The notes beneath the pieces are model-generated. The model saw only the letters and a list, made by a program, of their open reading frames with translations. It searched no databases and was not told the origin of the DNA. A DNA stretch of 33,013 bases. It comes from an uncultured Clostridia bacterium. Lineage in GTDB: Bacteria > Bacillota > Clostridia > Oscillospirales > Acutalibacteraceae. A program made the position numbers and the translations under genes. Of the stretch, positions 23,599-32,000 are shown piece by piece (position 1 is the stretch's first letter; the number at the start of each line of letters is the position of its first letter). The DNA lies in assembly GCA_947166135.1 (NCBI GenBank), contig CAMVDB010000020.1, forward strand, positions 1 through 33,013. The letters are read 5' to 3'.

Positions 23599-26091
23599 TC
23601 AGTAAGAAACGTACTCGCCGATCGGATACTTGGTGGGCAGGTTGTTGAGGTAACGCTGGATGAAGGTCGCGTCGACAACGTCAACTTCGTCATCCTGGTT
23701 TACGTCAGCATTGGTGAGTGTTTCCATGACAGAAGCCTTGATCGGGATCTGAGCGCCGTAACGGAGGATGTAGGTTACGTCAACGATCTCAACCTCCTCG
23801 TTGCCGTCGGTATCGCCGAGAACAAACTGAGTAACAGGCTTGGTGGGATCGGTGAAGGAAGCTACGCCGCCGAGAACAGCGCCGTCCTTGACGATCTGAC
23901 CCTTGTTGACGATACGGGTCAGCTTCTCGTCGGCAGCAGCCAGCGTGTACATGGTGGTACGGACTGTCGCATCACCGGGTGCGGTAACAACGTAATTAGA
24001 AACGATCAGCAGATCGTCATCGGAATCGAATACGAAGCCGTCGCCGATACCGGGAGTCGAAGCATTGAAGTCGATCAGACCGTCGCCGAGTCTGGCTACG
24101 GTGCGATCCTGCAGGATCGGGAACATGGTCTTGTTATCCTTAATAACGCTGTAGCTGTCGGTGGTAGCGGTGCAGGAGAGCTTGTCAGCGGTGAAGAACT
24201 GCTGAGCGCGGATGGAAGCGACCATCGCGCTGTCAATCGCCTTCGTAGCGTTAAAGGTGGAATATACGGTGAAGCTCTCGCCTACGTTGTAGGTCTTGGT
24301 GGTGGACTTGCCGTCCAAACCGATGATGGTGACTTTAGCGGTGTTCGATACAGGTTGAGTCGCCGGCTGGGTAGCGGGCTGAGTCGCAGGCTGAGTCGCA
24401 GGCTGAGTTGCCGGCTGGGTAGCAGGCTGAGTCGCGGGCTGAGTCGGGATGACGGGAGCGCCGGGATCGGTAAAGCTCTCGTGCAGGTCGACGTTCTTGC
24501 CGGACTGGGTCTGACCCAGATAGATGATCTTGGTAACCGCTTCGTCGGAAGCTACTAAGGTCTTGAGCTTGGTCTCGATGGTGGAATTGCCCGCCTTGAG
24601 GACCTTATAGTTGGTAACGATCAGCTTAGCGGTGTCGCCGCTGAATACAAAGCCGTTGTTGATGCCGGGCTTGGAAGCGTTGAACTTGATCGTGCCGCCG
24701 GCAGCGGAAGCATAAACGTCGTTGCCGAGAATCGGGAACACAGCGGTCTTGTTAACGAACTCGTTGGTGCTGGAGTTGACCTGATCGGTCAGCTGGAGCA
24801 TCGAGGAATTGAAGGTCTGGGTACCCTCGACGTTCGCGACGTTACCGCCGTTGACGTCGGTGCTGAGCATGGTGTAAACGGTGAAGCTCTCGCCTACGTT
24901 GAACTCCTTGACCTCGCTCTTGCCGTTCGGTCCGATGATGGTGACCTTCGCGGTGGTTGCCGGAGGAACTGTGGGAGGCTCGGTGGGCTGCTGTCCGGGA
25001 CCTGCGAAGGAGCCGTTGAGGTTGTAGCTCATGCCGGGCTCGGTCACGCCACCGAATACGATCTTGTCAACATCCTCGGTAGCGGCAGCTAAAACGATGA
25101 TGCTGTTGGTGATGTCGGCATAGCCGTTGGCTACGACCTTATACTCGGTGCAGATAACCTGAGAATCCGCCGAATTGAACAGGAACGGGCTGTCTGTCGA
25201 GGGAGTAGAGGCAACATACTTGATGGTGCCGGCGGTCTTGGTGTTGGAGTAGGTGTTGCCGCGGGTCACGGGGAACACCTTAGCGGTATCGACGATAGAA
25301 CCGTCGGCTACGGTGCTGGCAAGCTCCAGAACGGAAGTAGTATACTTCTGGACGCCCTGAACGGTAGCGATCTTACCATCGTTGACAGGGGTGTTCAGGT
25401 AGGTGTATACGGTGAAGGTATCGCCGATCTGGGCATGCATCTCCTCGGTCTGACCGTTGAGCTTATGAACGGTGATGTTCGCATAATCAATCGCGGGCAT
25501 CGGGTTCTCAAAGGTAGCGGTACCTGCAACAGACTTACCGGACTGAACCTGACCCTTGTAGACGATCTTGGTCATCTCCATATCGCCTGCAGCCATGTTG
25601 ACCAGCGCGTTCTTGACCTCGCCGGTGCCGGCAGCGGTTACCTTGTAGGTGGTAACGATCAGCTTGGAATAGGGAGAATCAAAGACATAAGCGTTATCCG
25701 GGCTGGGAACAGAAGCGTTGTAGCGGATCTCGCCGGCTTCCTTACCGTTCGCGATAACAGAACCGCTGATGATCGGGAATACGGAAGCGCTGTCGATGAT
25801 ATCGCCGTACTGAGCACCAACCTCATTCTGCAGAGACAGAACGCTTGCGGTATAGGTCTGGGTTCCCTGGATGGAACCGATCTTACCGCCGATCGAAGAT
25901 GCGGAAGCATCGAGGGTGGTGTAAACGGTGAATTCTTCACCTACGGCGAATTCCTTGACGTTCGTGGAGCCGTCAAGGCCGTAGATGGTGATGGTCGCCT
26001 TGTCGTCAGCGGCACTGGTAGTCGCTACGCCCACAGTAAGCATTGCGGCGATCAACGCAACAACCATCATGATGCTTAAAAACTTTTTCAT
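23599..26091 (-). CDS. Secreted protein with four cohesin-like repeats and a C-terminal dockerin (candidate scaffoldin)
   Basis: An 830-residue exported protein with signal peptide 1-27 (cleavage after TTSA). Four homologous modules follow at about 31-197, 203-363, 380-543 and 584-748. Each has the same plan: TI.GLDG...F.VGE.FTVYT, a strand of the type IQGTQTYTASVL, FPI, G.I.(F/Y)NAS.P, FVF.S...LIVT.YKV...G and a TKI...GQ..SGK end. This beta-sandwich plan resembles type I cohesins, but they are longer than typical cohesins (about 165 against 140) and the match is by eye. A Pro/Thr linker separates modules 2 and 3, and a TQPA array separates 3 and 4. The dockerin (757-830: GDTDGNEEVEIVDVTYILR; ADVNQDDEVDVVDATFIQR) closes the protein. 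Perfect AAGGAGG ribosome site. If the modules are cohesins it is an adaptor scaffoldin; otherwise a repeat adhesin. Confidence 0.8.
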   Translation of the reverse strand: MKKFLSIMMVVALIAAMLTVGVATTSAADDKATITIYGLDGSTNVKEFAVGEEFTVYTTLDASASSIGGKIGSIQGTQTYTASVLSLQNEVGAQYGDIIDSASVFPIISGSVIANGKEAGEIRYNASVPSPDNAYVFDSPYSKLIVTTYKVTAAGTGEVKNALVNMAAGDMEMTKIVYKGQVQSGKSVAGTATFENPMPAIDYANITVHKLNGQTEEMHAQIGDTFTVYTYLNTPVNDGKIATVQGVQKYTTSVLELASTVADGSIVDTAKVFPVTRGNTYSNTKTAGTIKYVASTPSTDSPFLFNSADSQVICTEYKVVANGYADITNSIIVLAAATEDVDKIVFGGVTEPGMSYNLNGSFAGPGQQPTEPPTVPPATTAKVTIIGPNGKSEVKEFNVGESFTVYTMLSTDVNGGNVANVEGTQTFNSSMLQLTDQVNSSTNEFVNKTAVFPILGNDVYASAAGGTIKFNASKPGINNGFVFSGDTAKLIVTNYKVLKAGNSTIETKLKTLVASDEAVTKIIYLGQTQSGKNVDLHESFTDPGAPVIPTQPATQPATQPATQPATQPATQPATQPATQPVSNTAKVTIIGLDGKSTTKTYNVGESFTVYSTFNATKAIDSAMVASIRAQQFFTADKLSCTATTDSYSVIKDNKTMFPILQDRTVARLGDGLIDFNASTPGIGDGFVFDSDDDLLIVSNYVVTAPGDATVRTTMYTLAAADEKLTRIVNKGQIVKDGAVLGGVASFTDPTKPVTQFVLGDTDGNEEVEIVDVTYILRYGAQIPIKASVMETLTNADVNQDDEVDVVDATFIQRYLNNLPTKYPIGEYVSY
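24353..24447. repeat. In-gene 12-base tandem array encoding a TQPA linker
   Basis: About eight 12-base units on the minus strand encode TQPA repeats linking the third and fourth repeat modules of the dockerin protein. Units differ at synonymous positions, so the array is maintained at protein level as a flexible spacer and is not a CRISPR. Confidence 0.85.
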
Positions 26092-26127
26092 GTTAATCCT
26101 CCTTAGGAGATATTTTTAGACGATATA

Positions 26128-26156
26128 ATAATAACATATATTTACCGAATATTCAA
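26128..26156 (-). promoter_or_regulatory. Promoter of the cohesin-like repeat protein gene
   Basis: On the minus strand: TTGAAT (26151-26156), 17-base spacer, TATTAT (26128-26133). The AT-rich spacer ends in ATATATGT, similar to the promoters at 28807-28835 and 32333-32361. Confidence 0.6.
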
Positions 26157-26268
26157 CAATTATTGTTCATAGAATTTTACCCTTTCTTTTGTGTATATTG
26201 TCATATTTTTGTAACCGCGGCTTGGTTAATACGATGAAGATAAGGTCGAAAGCAAAGCAACCGGCGAC

Positions 26269-26296
26269 AAAAATCCCCCTGCCGAAGCAGGGGGAT
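26269..26296 (-). terminator. Rho-independent terminator after the 789-residue dockerin gene
   Basis: On the minus strand ATCCCCCTGC, tetraloop TTCG, GCAGGGGGAT and then TTTT, 16 bases beyond the stop at 26312. A UUCG tetraloop makes it very stable. Confidence 0.93.
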
Positions 26297-26311
26297 GAAA
26301 GGTCAATAGAA

Positions 26312-28681
26312 TCAGAGATTCTGACCGATCTTGTACGGGTTGATGTTAACGAGGAAGCGCTGGATGAGAGTAGCGTCAACTGCCTCGAGATCGCCGTTAC
26401 CATCGACGTCGCCGCGAGCAATCATGCCTGCGTCGGGAGTGATGATGTTGGAGAGGATACGCTGCAGAACGGTTACGTCAACGATGTCGACCTCACCGGA
26501 GTTATCGACGTCGCCGCGGATACCCTCAGCGGGAGCCTCGGTGGGAGCCTCGGTAGGCTTAACGAGCTTCGGGATCACCAGAGAAGCAGCGGTGACCTCG
26601 ACGTTGCCGGACGCGTCAGCGAACAGCTTGTCGCAGCCGGAGCACTCGTAGTGAGCCTTAGTACCCTCAGCGTCATAGGTTGCGGGAACTTCTGCAACGA
26701 AGGTCAGCGTATGGGTGATGATCGGGAGAGAAACGTGATTACGGCTGATCTCTTCACCGCACTCGGTGCAGTATACGACCTCATCATAGGTGGTGCTGTC
26801 GTGAGACACAACTTTGTTCTCCTCAACAGCCTCGCCGGGAGTGTGAACGTGAGGAGCCTCGGTGGGAGCTTCGGTCGGAGCGGGAGCCTCGGTCGGAGCC
26901 TCAGTCGGGACAGGAGCTTCGGTGGGAGCCTCGGTAGGAGCCTCGGTCGGGATGACAACATCGCCGGGGAGGGTAGATACGGTATAATCCCAGGTAGTCT
27001 CGACCGCGTTGGTAGTGAACGCGTCGTAGACCTGCTGCTTGGTCAGGCTAAGAGCCGCGCCGATATCGTCAATCATCTTCTGCTCGGTCTTGGTGGAGTA
27101 GATACGGGCATTCGCCAGACCCTGCTTGCCTTCTGCAACGAGGAAGTCATTGAAGACGCTCTCGCCGGTGGAGCCTGCGGGGTAGCAGGAACCGACGACA
27201 TTACCGGTAGAGGTGATCTGGAGACGGGGACCGTACTGAGTGGGATCCAAACCCTCCCAGTAAGCGGGGATCGCCGTCTTGGAGCTGTCAACGGGGTTCT
27301 CAACCGTGTTCTCGGGATCGGCGTAACCGATATTGCCGAGGCAGGTGGTATCCATCATCAGATCGTAGGTCTGTGTGGAACCTAAGGTAAAGATGATGGC
27401 GTACTGCTCACCTTCCTTGAGGTTCATGCCCTTGCCTGCGGGATCGTAGGAGAAGATGCCGGTGAAGTTGCCCTCGGCGTCATTCACAGGGGTACCGTTG
27501 AGCTTTCTGGAGCCCCAAGCAATGGTGTCATCCTCACCGTTGACCAGCGAGTAGACATAGAAGCCGATCTTGCTCTTCGCGGTAACTTCCCAGCCGGACT
27601 TGTTAGCGTCGAAGTAGAGCAGGTTGGGTTCAGCAACCAGCTTATCAATCGTCTTAGCGGTGCGGGAGATCTCTTCGCCGCACTCGGTGCAGTATACGAC
27701 CTCGTCATAGGAGCCTGCCTTCTCGAAGGAAGCGGGAACCATGTTCTCCTTGACAGCGTCAGCGGGGGTATGAGTATGGACATCCTCGCCGCCCTGATAA
27801 CCTACGTGCACGCCGTCCTTGAAGTGATCGGGGTTGCAGCAGTTGTCTTCAACGGAAGTGAAGTTTTCGCTGTCCTCAGCGTAGCTGCCGTAGCAGCCGT
27901 TGCCGTAGTAATAGAACCACCAGGGATCGTCGGTTTTGTACTCAACAGCGCCGGAGAAATCGTTAACGCCGATAGCGTCGGGGTTGAAGATATAGATACA
28001 ACCGTCGAAGGAACGGATGTCGTCCTCTTCGCTGACCCAGGGAGAACCCTCGGGCATGGTGGTGAGCTCGTCTTCCCAAGCGCCCTCGACGTTGGTGTTG
28101 CCGCTCTGTGCCGCGAACTCGCCGCGCTCCATGTTGGCGCCTGCGTCTACGCCGTTGTTGAACAGAACGGTGGGAGCGCTATAATCATCGCCGATCGGAA
28201 TGTCAGCGTAGTAGATACCCTGATCGTAATCCTCGATCTCCATGCGGTAGCCGCACCAGTCCCACTCGGGCGGGCTCGGCATAGCATTCTTAGCAAACCA
28301 GTAGATCGCGGGATAATGCTTGCCGTCGTCGAGCAGATTGTAGTCATTGTACATATTCTTGACCTTTTCGCCGGCAGTGGCAACGGTCACGTCATGATAG
28401 GTGCCGGTGGCCGCGCCTGTCTCGTCTACATCTGGGATGGAGACGGTGTGATCCTCCTTAGCGGCGAAGCCGCGCTTGCCGTCAGGCATCTGGAAGTAGA
28501 CGCGCTGCTTGGGGATCGTCTCGCCCAGCTCAGCCTCAGCCTCTGCGAACGCCTGATTGACCGACTTGACGACATACTCACCGTCAACCTTGTCGGATAC
28601 GGAAACGCCCGCGCTGAAAGAGACGGTAAACAGAGCCAGCATCAGAGCAAGTACTAATACTAAACTGATAACCTTTTTCAT
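26312..28681 (-). CDS. Secreted dockerin protein with N-terminal CBM26-like/NCCNP module and CxxCG repeats
   Basis: A 789-residue exported protein, signal peptide 1-24. Residues 25-296 form a module shared with the 1080-residue neighbour. It has a CBM26-like core (WDWCGYRMEIEDYDQGIYYA...LFNNGVDAG, 140-181), then TMPEGSP, DGCIYIFNPD, WWFYYYGNGCYGSY and the motif EDNCCNPDHF (Cys281/282). A Cys-x-x-Cys repeat, YDEVVYCTECGEEISR, occurs near 325-340 and again near 640. Between them is a region of about 220 residues (NLLYFDANKSGWEV...) that looks beta-rich and that I cannot assign. PTEAP linkers precede a dockerin at about 725-789 (GDVDNSGEVDIVDVTVLQR; GDVDGNGDLEAVDATLIQR). No catalytic domain is recognisable. 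Likely role: a starch- or surface-binding part of the amylosome. AGGAGG ribosome site and its own promoter. Confidence 0.82.
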   Translation of the reverse strand: MKKVISLVLVLALMLALFTVSFSAGVSVSDKVDGEYVVKSVNQAFAEAEAELGETIPKQRVYFQMPDGKRGFAAKEDHTVSIPDVDETGAATGTYHDVTVATAGEKVKNMYNDYNLLDDGKHYPAIYWFAKNAMPSPPEWDWCGYRMEIEDYDQGIYYADIPIGDDYSAPTVLFNNGVDAGANMERGEFAAQSGNTNVEGAWEDELTTMPEGSPWVSEEDDIRSFDGCIYIFNPDAIGVNDFSGAVEYKTDDPWWFYYYGNGCYGSYAEDSENFTSVEDNCCNPDHFKDGVHVGYQGGEDVHTHTPADAVKENMVPASFEKAGSYDEVVYCTECGEEISRTAKTIDKLVAEPNLLYFDANKSGWEVTAKSKIGFYVYSLVNGEDDTIAWGSRKLNGTPVNDAEGNFTGIFSYDPAGKGMNLKEGEQYAIIFTLGSTQTYDLMMDTTCLGNIGYADPENTVENPVDSSKTAIPAYWEGLDPTQYGPRLQITSTGNVVGSCYPAGSTGESVFNDFLVAEGKQGLANARIYSTKTEQKMIDDIGAALSLTKQQVYDAFTTNAVETTWDYTVSTLPGDVVIPTEAPTEAPTEAPVPTEAPTEAPAPTEAPTEAPHVHTPGEAVEENKVVSHDSTTYDEVVYCTECGEEISRNHVSLPIITHTLTFVAEVPATYDAEGTKAHYECSGCDKLFADASGNVEVTAASLVIPKLVKPTEAPTEAPAEGIRGDVDNSGEVDIVDVTVLQRILSNIITPDAGMIARGDVDGNGDLEAVDATLIQRFLVNINPYKIGQNL

Positions 28682-28746
28682 ATTAAGCCTCCTAAGCTAT
28701 TTTTTACAGCACCGACGCAGAAAAAACCGTCAAAACGCGGCAAAAT

Positions 28747-28758
28747 CGGATCGATCCG
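28747..28758. promoter_or_regulatory. Perfect palindrome CGGATCGATCCG in a dockerin-gene leader
   Basis: A 12-base perfect palindrome flanked by GCGGC on one side and GCCGC on the other lies within the transcribed leader of the 789-residue dockerin gene. It could be a leader hairpin or a dimeric repressor site downstream of the promoter. Nothing similar was noticed in the other dockerin leaders. Confidence 0.4.
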
Positions 28759-28806
28759 CCGCAAAAAGGGCGCAACTGTGTCAGTGTTGCATAAATGATT
28801 AACTAA

Positions 28807-28835
28807 ATATTAACACATATTTAAACAAGTTTCAA
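28807..28835 (-). promoter_or_regulatory. Promoter of the 789-residue dockerin gene
   Basis: On the minus strand: TTGAAA (28830-28835), 17-base spacer, TAATAT (28807-28812). Its spacer begins CTTG and ends TATGTGT, exactly as in the promoter of the 1080-residue dockerin gene. Confidence 0.75.
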
Positions 28836-28963
28836 TACAATTTTCACATTTTATTTAGATATTTTTTCGGCAGATTTTTCTGAATTGTGGTCAGCAGCGG
28901 AGGAATCACAAGATATAGAAAAAGCTCCTTCGGGCAAGCCCTCATGAAAAGTGTAATAAAAAA

Positions 28964-28991
28964 TGAACTCCCCCTGCCGGAGCAGGGGGAG
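28964..28991 (-). terminator. Terminator after the 1080-residue dockerin gene
   Basis: On the minus strand CTCCCCCTGC, loop TCCG, GCAGGGGGAG, then TTCATTTTTT. The stem is nearly identical to the terminator at 26269-26296, suggesting the two dockerin genes arose by duplication with their 3' flank or share a terminator cassette. Confidence 0.85.
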
Positions 28992-29053
28992 CGGATGATT
29001 TACGGATTGTCAAAATGAACGCAAGCGCTCATGCCGACAAGAGACAGATCAAA

Positions 29054-32000
29054 TCAGTTCAACTCAACTAATTCGCCGATCGCGTACTTGACCGGGATAT
29101 CAGCCATCCAGCGCTGGATGAAGGTAGCGTCACAGATGTCAACCTCGCCGTTGCCGTCTACGTCGCCCTGCATGATGAACTCGTCATCTACGTCGAACAT
29201 AGCGTCATAGCGCTTGATGAGGACTACATCGAGATCGTCAACTTCACCGTCGTTGTTAGCGTCGCCGAGCTTGTAGCCTTCTACGGGCTCGTCGGAACCC
29301 CAGGTAATGGTCATCTTAGCGCCGGTCTTAGTAGCGAAGTCGAAGCCGGTCATGTCGAGTACCATAGAGATGGTGGTACCGGGAGTGATACCCTCGATCT
29401 TGAGGTTGGTCTGGCCGTTGTAGATCGCGTTGACGGGCTCGCCGTTAACGAGCGTTACGGTATCGTCAAGGCCGAAGCTATGAGTCCAGCTGTCGTTGAT
29501 TGCGAACTTGAACTCGGGAGCCTCGGTGTCGTACGCGCCGAAGGTGTACTCATACTCATAGATACCGTCGGAGGTCTCGGTCATGTGGTTCTCGCCTGCG
29601 TCAACACCCCAGGTGATGTTGTTCAGCCAGCCGTCGCCGTCAGAAGCGCCGTTACCGACAACAGTGACGCTCTCTACATCGAGATCGGTAGCGAAGGAAA
29701 CGATTTCGCCCTCGACCCAAGCCTTGGTGCCGTCGCAATATACGGTGAACTCACCTGCGCCGGTGGTGTTGAAGGTTACGTTCTGACCGGTCTCGTCGCC
29801 GATCCAGGTCGTGCCGTTCTTGACAACCTTGAACTGGATGTCGTTGATCGCGCCGTCTACGGTATAGGTCTTGCTGTAAACGCCGTTTTCGCCCTTGGTC
29901 AGGGTGTTGTTAACGTCGTTACCATTCCAGTTGGTGCCGAATACGTTATCTACACCGGCTGCAATGTAGGTATCCTCGGGCTGAGGAGCCTCGGTGGGAG
30001 CCTCGGTGGGAGCCTCGGTCGGAACAGGAGCCTCGGTCGGAGCCTCGGTGGGCTGTACGTCAACGTCTTCGCTCGCGAGGATGATCTTGAACATATAGCC
30101 GCCGACAGTAGCGCCGTGAGCTGCGGGGTTACCCTCGGGATCGCTCTCGGTATAGATCTTCTGCCAGCCTTCAGCCGGATCACCGTCGCCGTTGGGACGG
30201 AAGTAGATGTTGTAAACGCCGTCCGCGGGAACGGTACGGTTGTTGTCTACGCCGTCAGGATAGTAAGTAGAAACAGTGTTGCCGCGCTTGCTGGACAGAC
30301 CGACCTTGAAGCAGTCGCCGATAATCTCGGGACCGGCAGGATCGCTGTTCTTGATCGGGTTGCCGAACTGGTCAACGCCGAGTTCAGCCTTCTTCAGTTC
30401 AATATTCTTGATGACATAGAGCTCATCGGTATCGTTGACCTTGGTCAGCTCTAAGGGAGAATAGGGATCCCAATGATCGCCGCCGAAGGACTCGATGTGG
30501 CCGATCAGATAATAGGTTTTGGGCTTGGGAGGATCAACAGGAGTCTCGGTGGGAGCCTCAGTGGGAGCCTCGGTGGGAACAATTGCCTCGGTGGGAGCCT
30601 CAGTGGGAACAGGAGCCTCGGTCGGAGCCTCGGTGGGCTCTGCGGGAGCTTCCCAGGTGATGGTCATCTTCGCGCCGGTCTTAGTAGCGAAGTCGAAGCC
30701 GGTCATGTCGAGTACCATAGAGATGGTGGTACCGGGAGTGATACCCTCGATCTTGAGGTTGGTCTGGCCGTTGTAGATCGCGTTGACGGGCTCGCCGTTA
30801 ACGAGCGTTACGGTATCGTCAAGGCCGAAGCTATGAGTCCAGCTGTCGTTGATTGCGAACTTGAACTCGGGAGCCTCGGTGTCGTACGCGCCGAAGGTGT
30901 ACTCATACTCATAGATACCGTCGGAGGTCTCGGTCATGTGGTTCTCGCCTGCGTCAACACCCCAGGTGATGTTGTTCAGCCAGCCGTCGCCGTCAGAAGC
31001 GCCGTTACCGACAACAGTGACGCTCTCTACATCGAGATCGGTAGCGAAGGAAACGATTTCGCCCTCGACCCAAGCCTTGGTGCCGTCGCAATATACGGTG
31101 AACTCACCTGCGCCGGTGGTGTTGAAGGTTACGTTCTGACCGGTCTCGTCGCCGATCCAGGTCGTGCCGTTCTTGACAACCTTGAACTGGATGTCGTTGA
31201 TCGCGCCGTCTACGGTATAGGTCTTGCTGTAAACGCCGTTTTCGCCCTTGGTCAGGGTGTTGTTAACGTCGTTACCATTCCAGTTGGTGCCGAATACGTT
31301 ATCTACACCGGCTGCAATGTAGGTATCCTCGGGCTGAGGAGCCTCGGTGGGAGCTTCGGTGGGAACAACTGCCTCGGTGGGAGCTTCGGTCGGAACAGGA
31401 GCCTCGGTCGGAGCCTCGGTGGGAACAACCGCCTCGGTGGGCTCTACGGGAACATAGCCTACGTGAGCGCCGGACTCATCAAAGTGAGCGGGGTTGCAGC
31501 AGTTCTCTTCGAGAGAAACGAAGCTGTCGCTCTCGGTACTGTACATTCCGTAGCAGCCGTCGCCATAGTAATAATACCAGTTACCGCCGCAGGTCTGCTT
31601 GCCGGAGTATTCATTGATCTCAATCTGGTCGGGATCGACGATGAAGATACAGCCGTTATAAGACCAACCGTCATCGGGAGAACCTTCGGGCAGGGTGGGA
31701 TGCTCGTCATCGTCAGCATCGCAGCCCTCGGCGTTGATATTAACAGTCTGGGCAGCCTTGTAATAGATGTCCTCGGGATCCTCGGGCATTGTCTCGGGCT
31801 GACCGCCGTCAACACCGTTATCCCATATAATCATGGTGGTATCGAGATGGACCGTCGCCTTGAAGATGTTCTGGTCGGGATCTACCAGCTCGGCTCTGTA
31901 GCCGGGCCAGTCTCTCTCGTTTACGCCCTTGGTGTGAGTTGCGTTGTAGCCGGTCGCACCGCCGGGGACATACTCCGCGGGGCCCTGCCAGAAATAGATG

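Larger units (their letters stand above)
28682..29053. other. Non-coding interval between two dockerin genes
   Basis: It contains, on the minus strand, the terminator of the 1080-residue gene (28964-28991), an AT-rich stretch, the promoter of the 789-residue gene (28807-28835), and a leader of about 120 bases with a GATC-centred palindrome. No gene is supported. Confidence 0.6.

Noticed and set aside
24353..24447. Possible CRISPR array
   Set aside because: Repeats are 12 bases with no spacers and encode an in-frame TQPA linker in a secreted protein.
26189..27385. Plus-strand open frame (398 codons) over the end of the 789-residue dockerin gene
   Set aside because: It reads through the terminator hairpin and the mirror of dockerin and linker sequence; no motif or plausible start.
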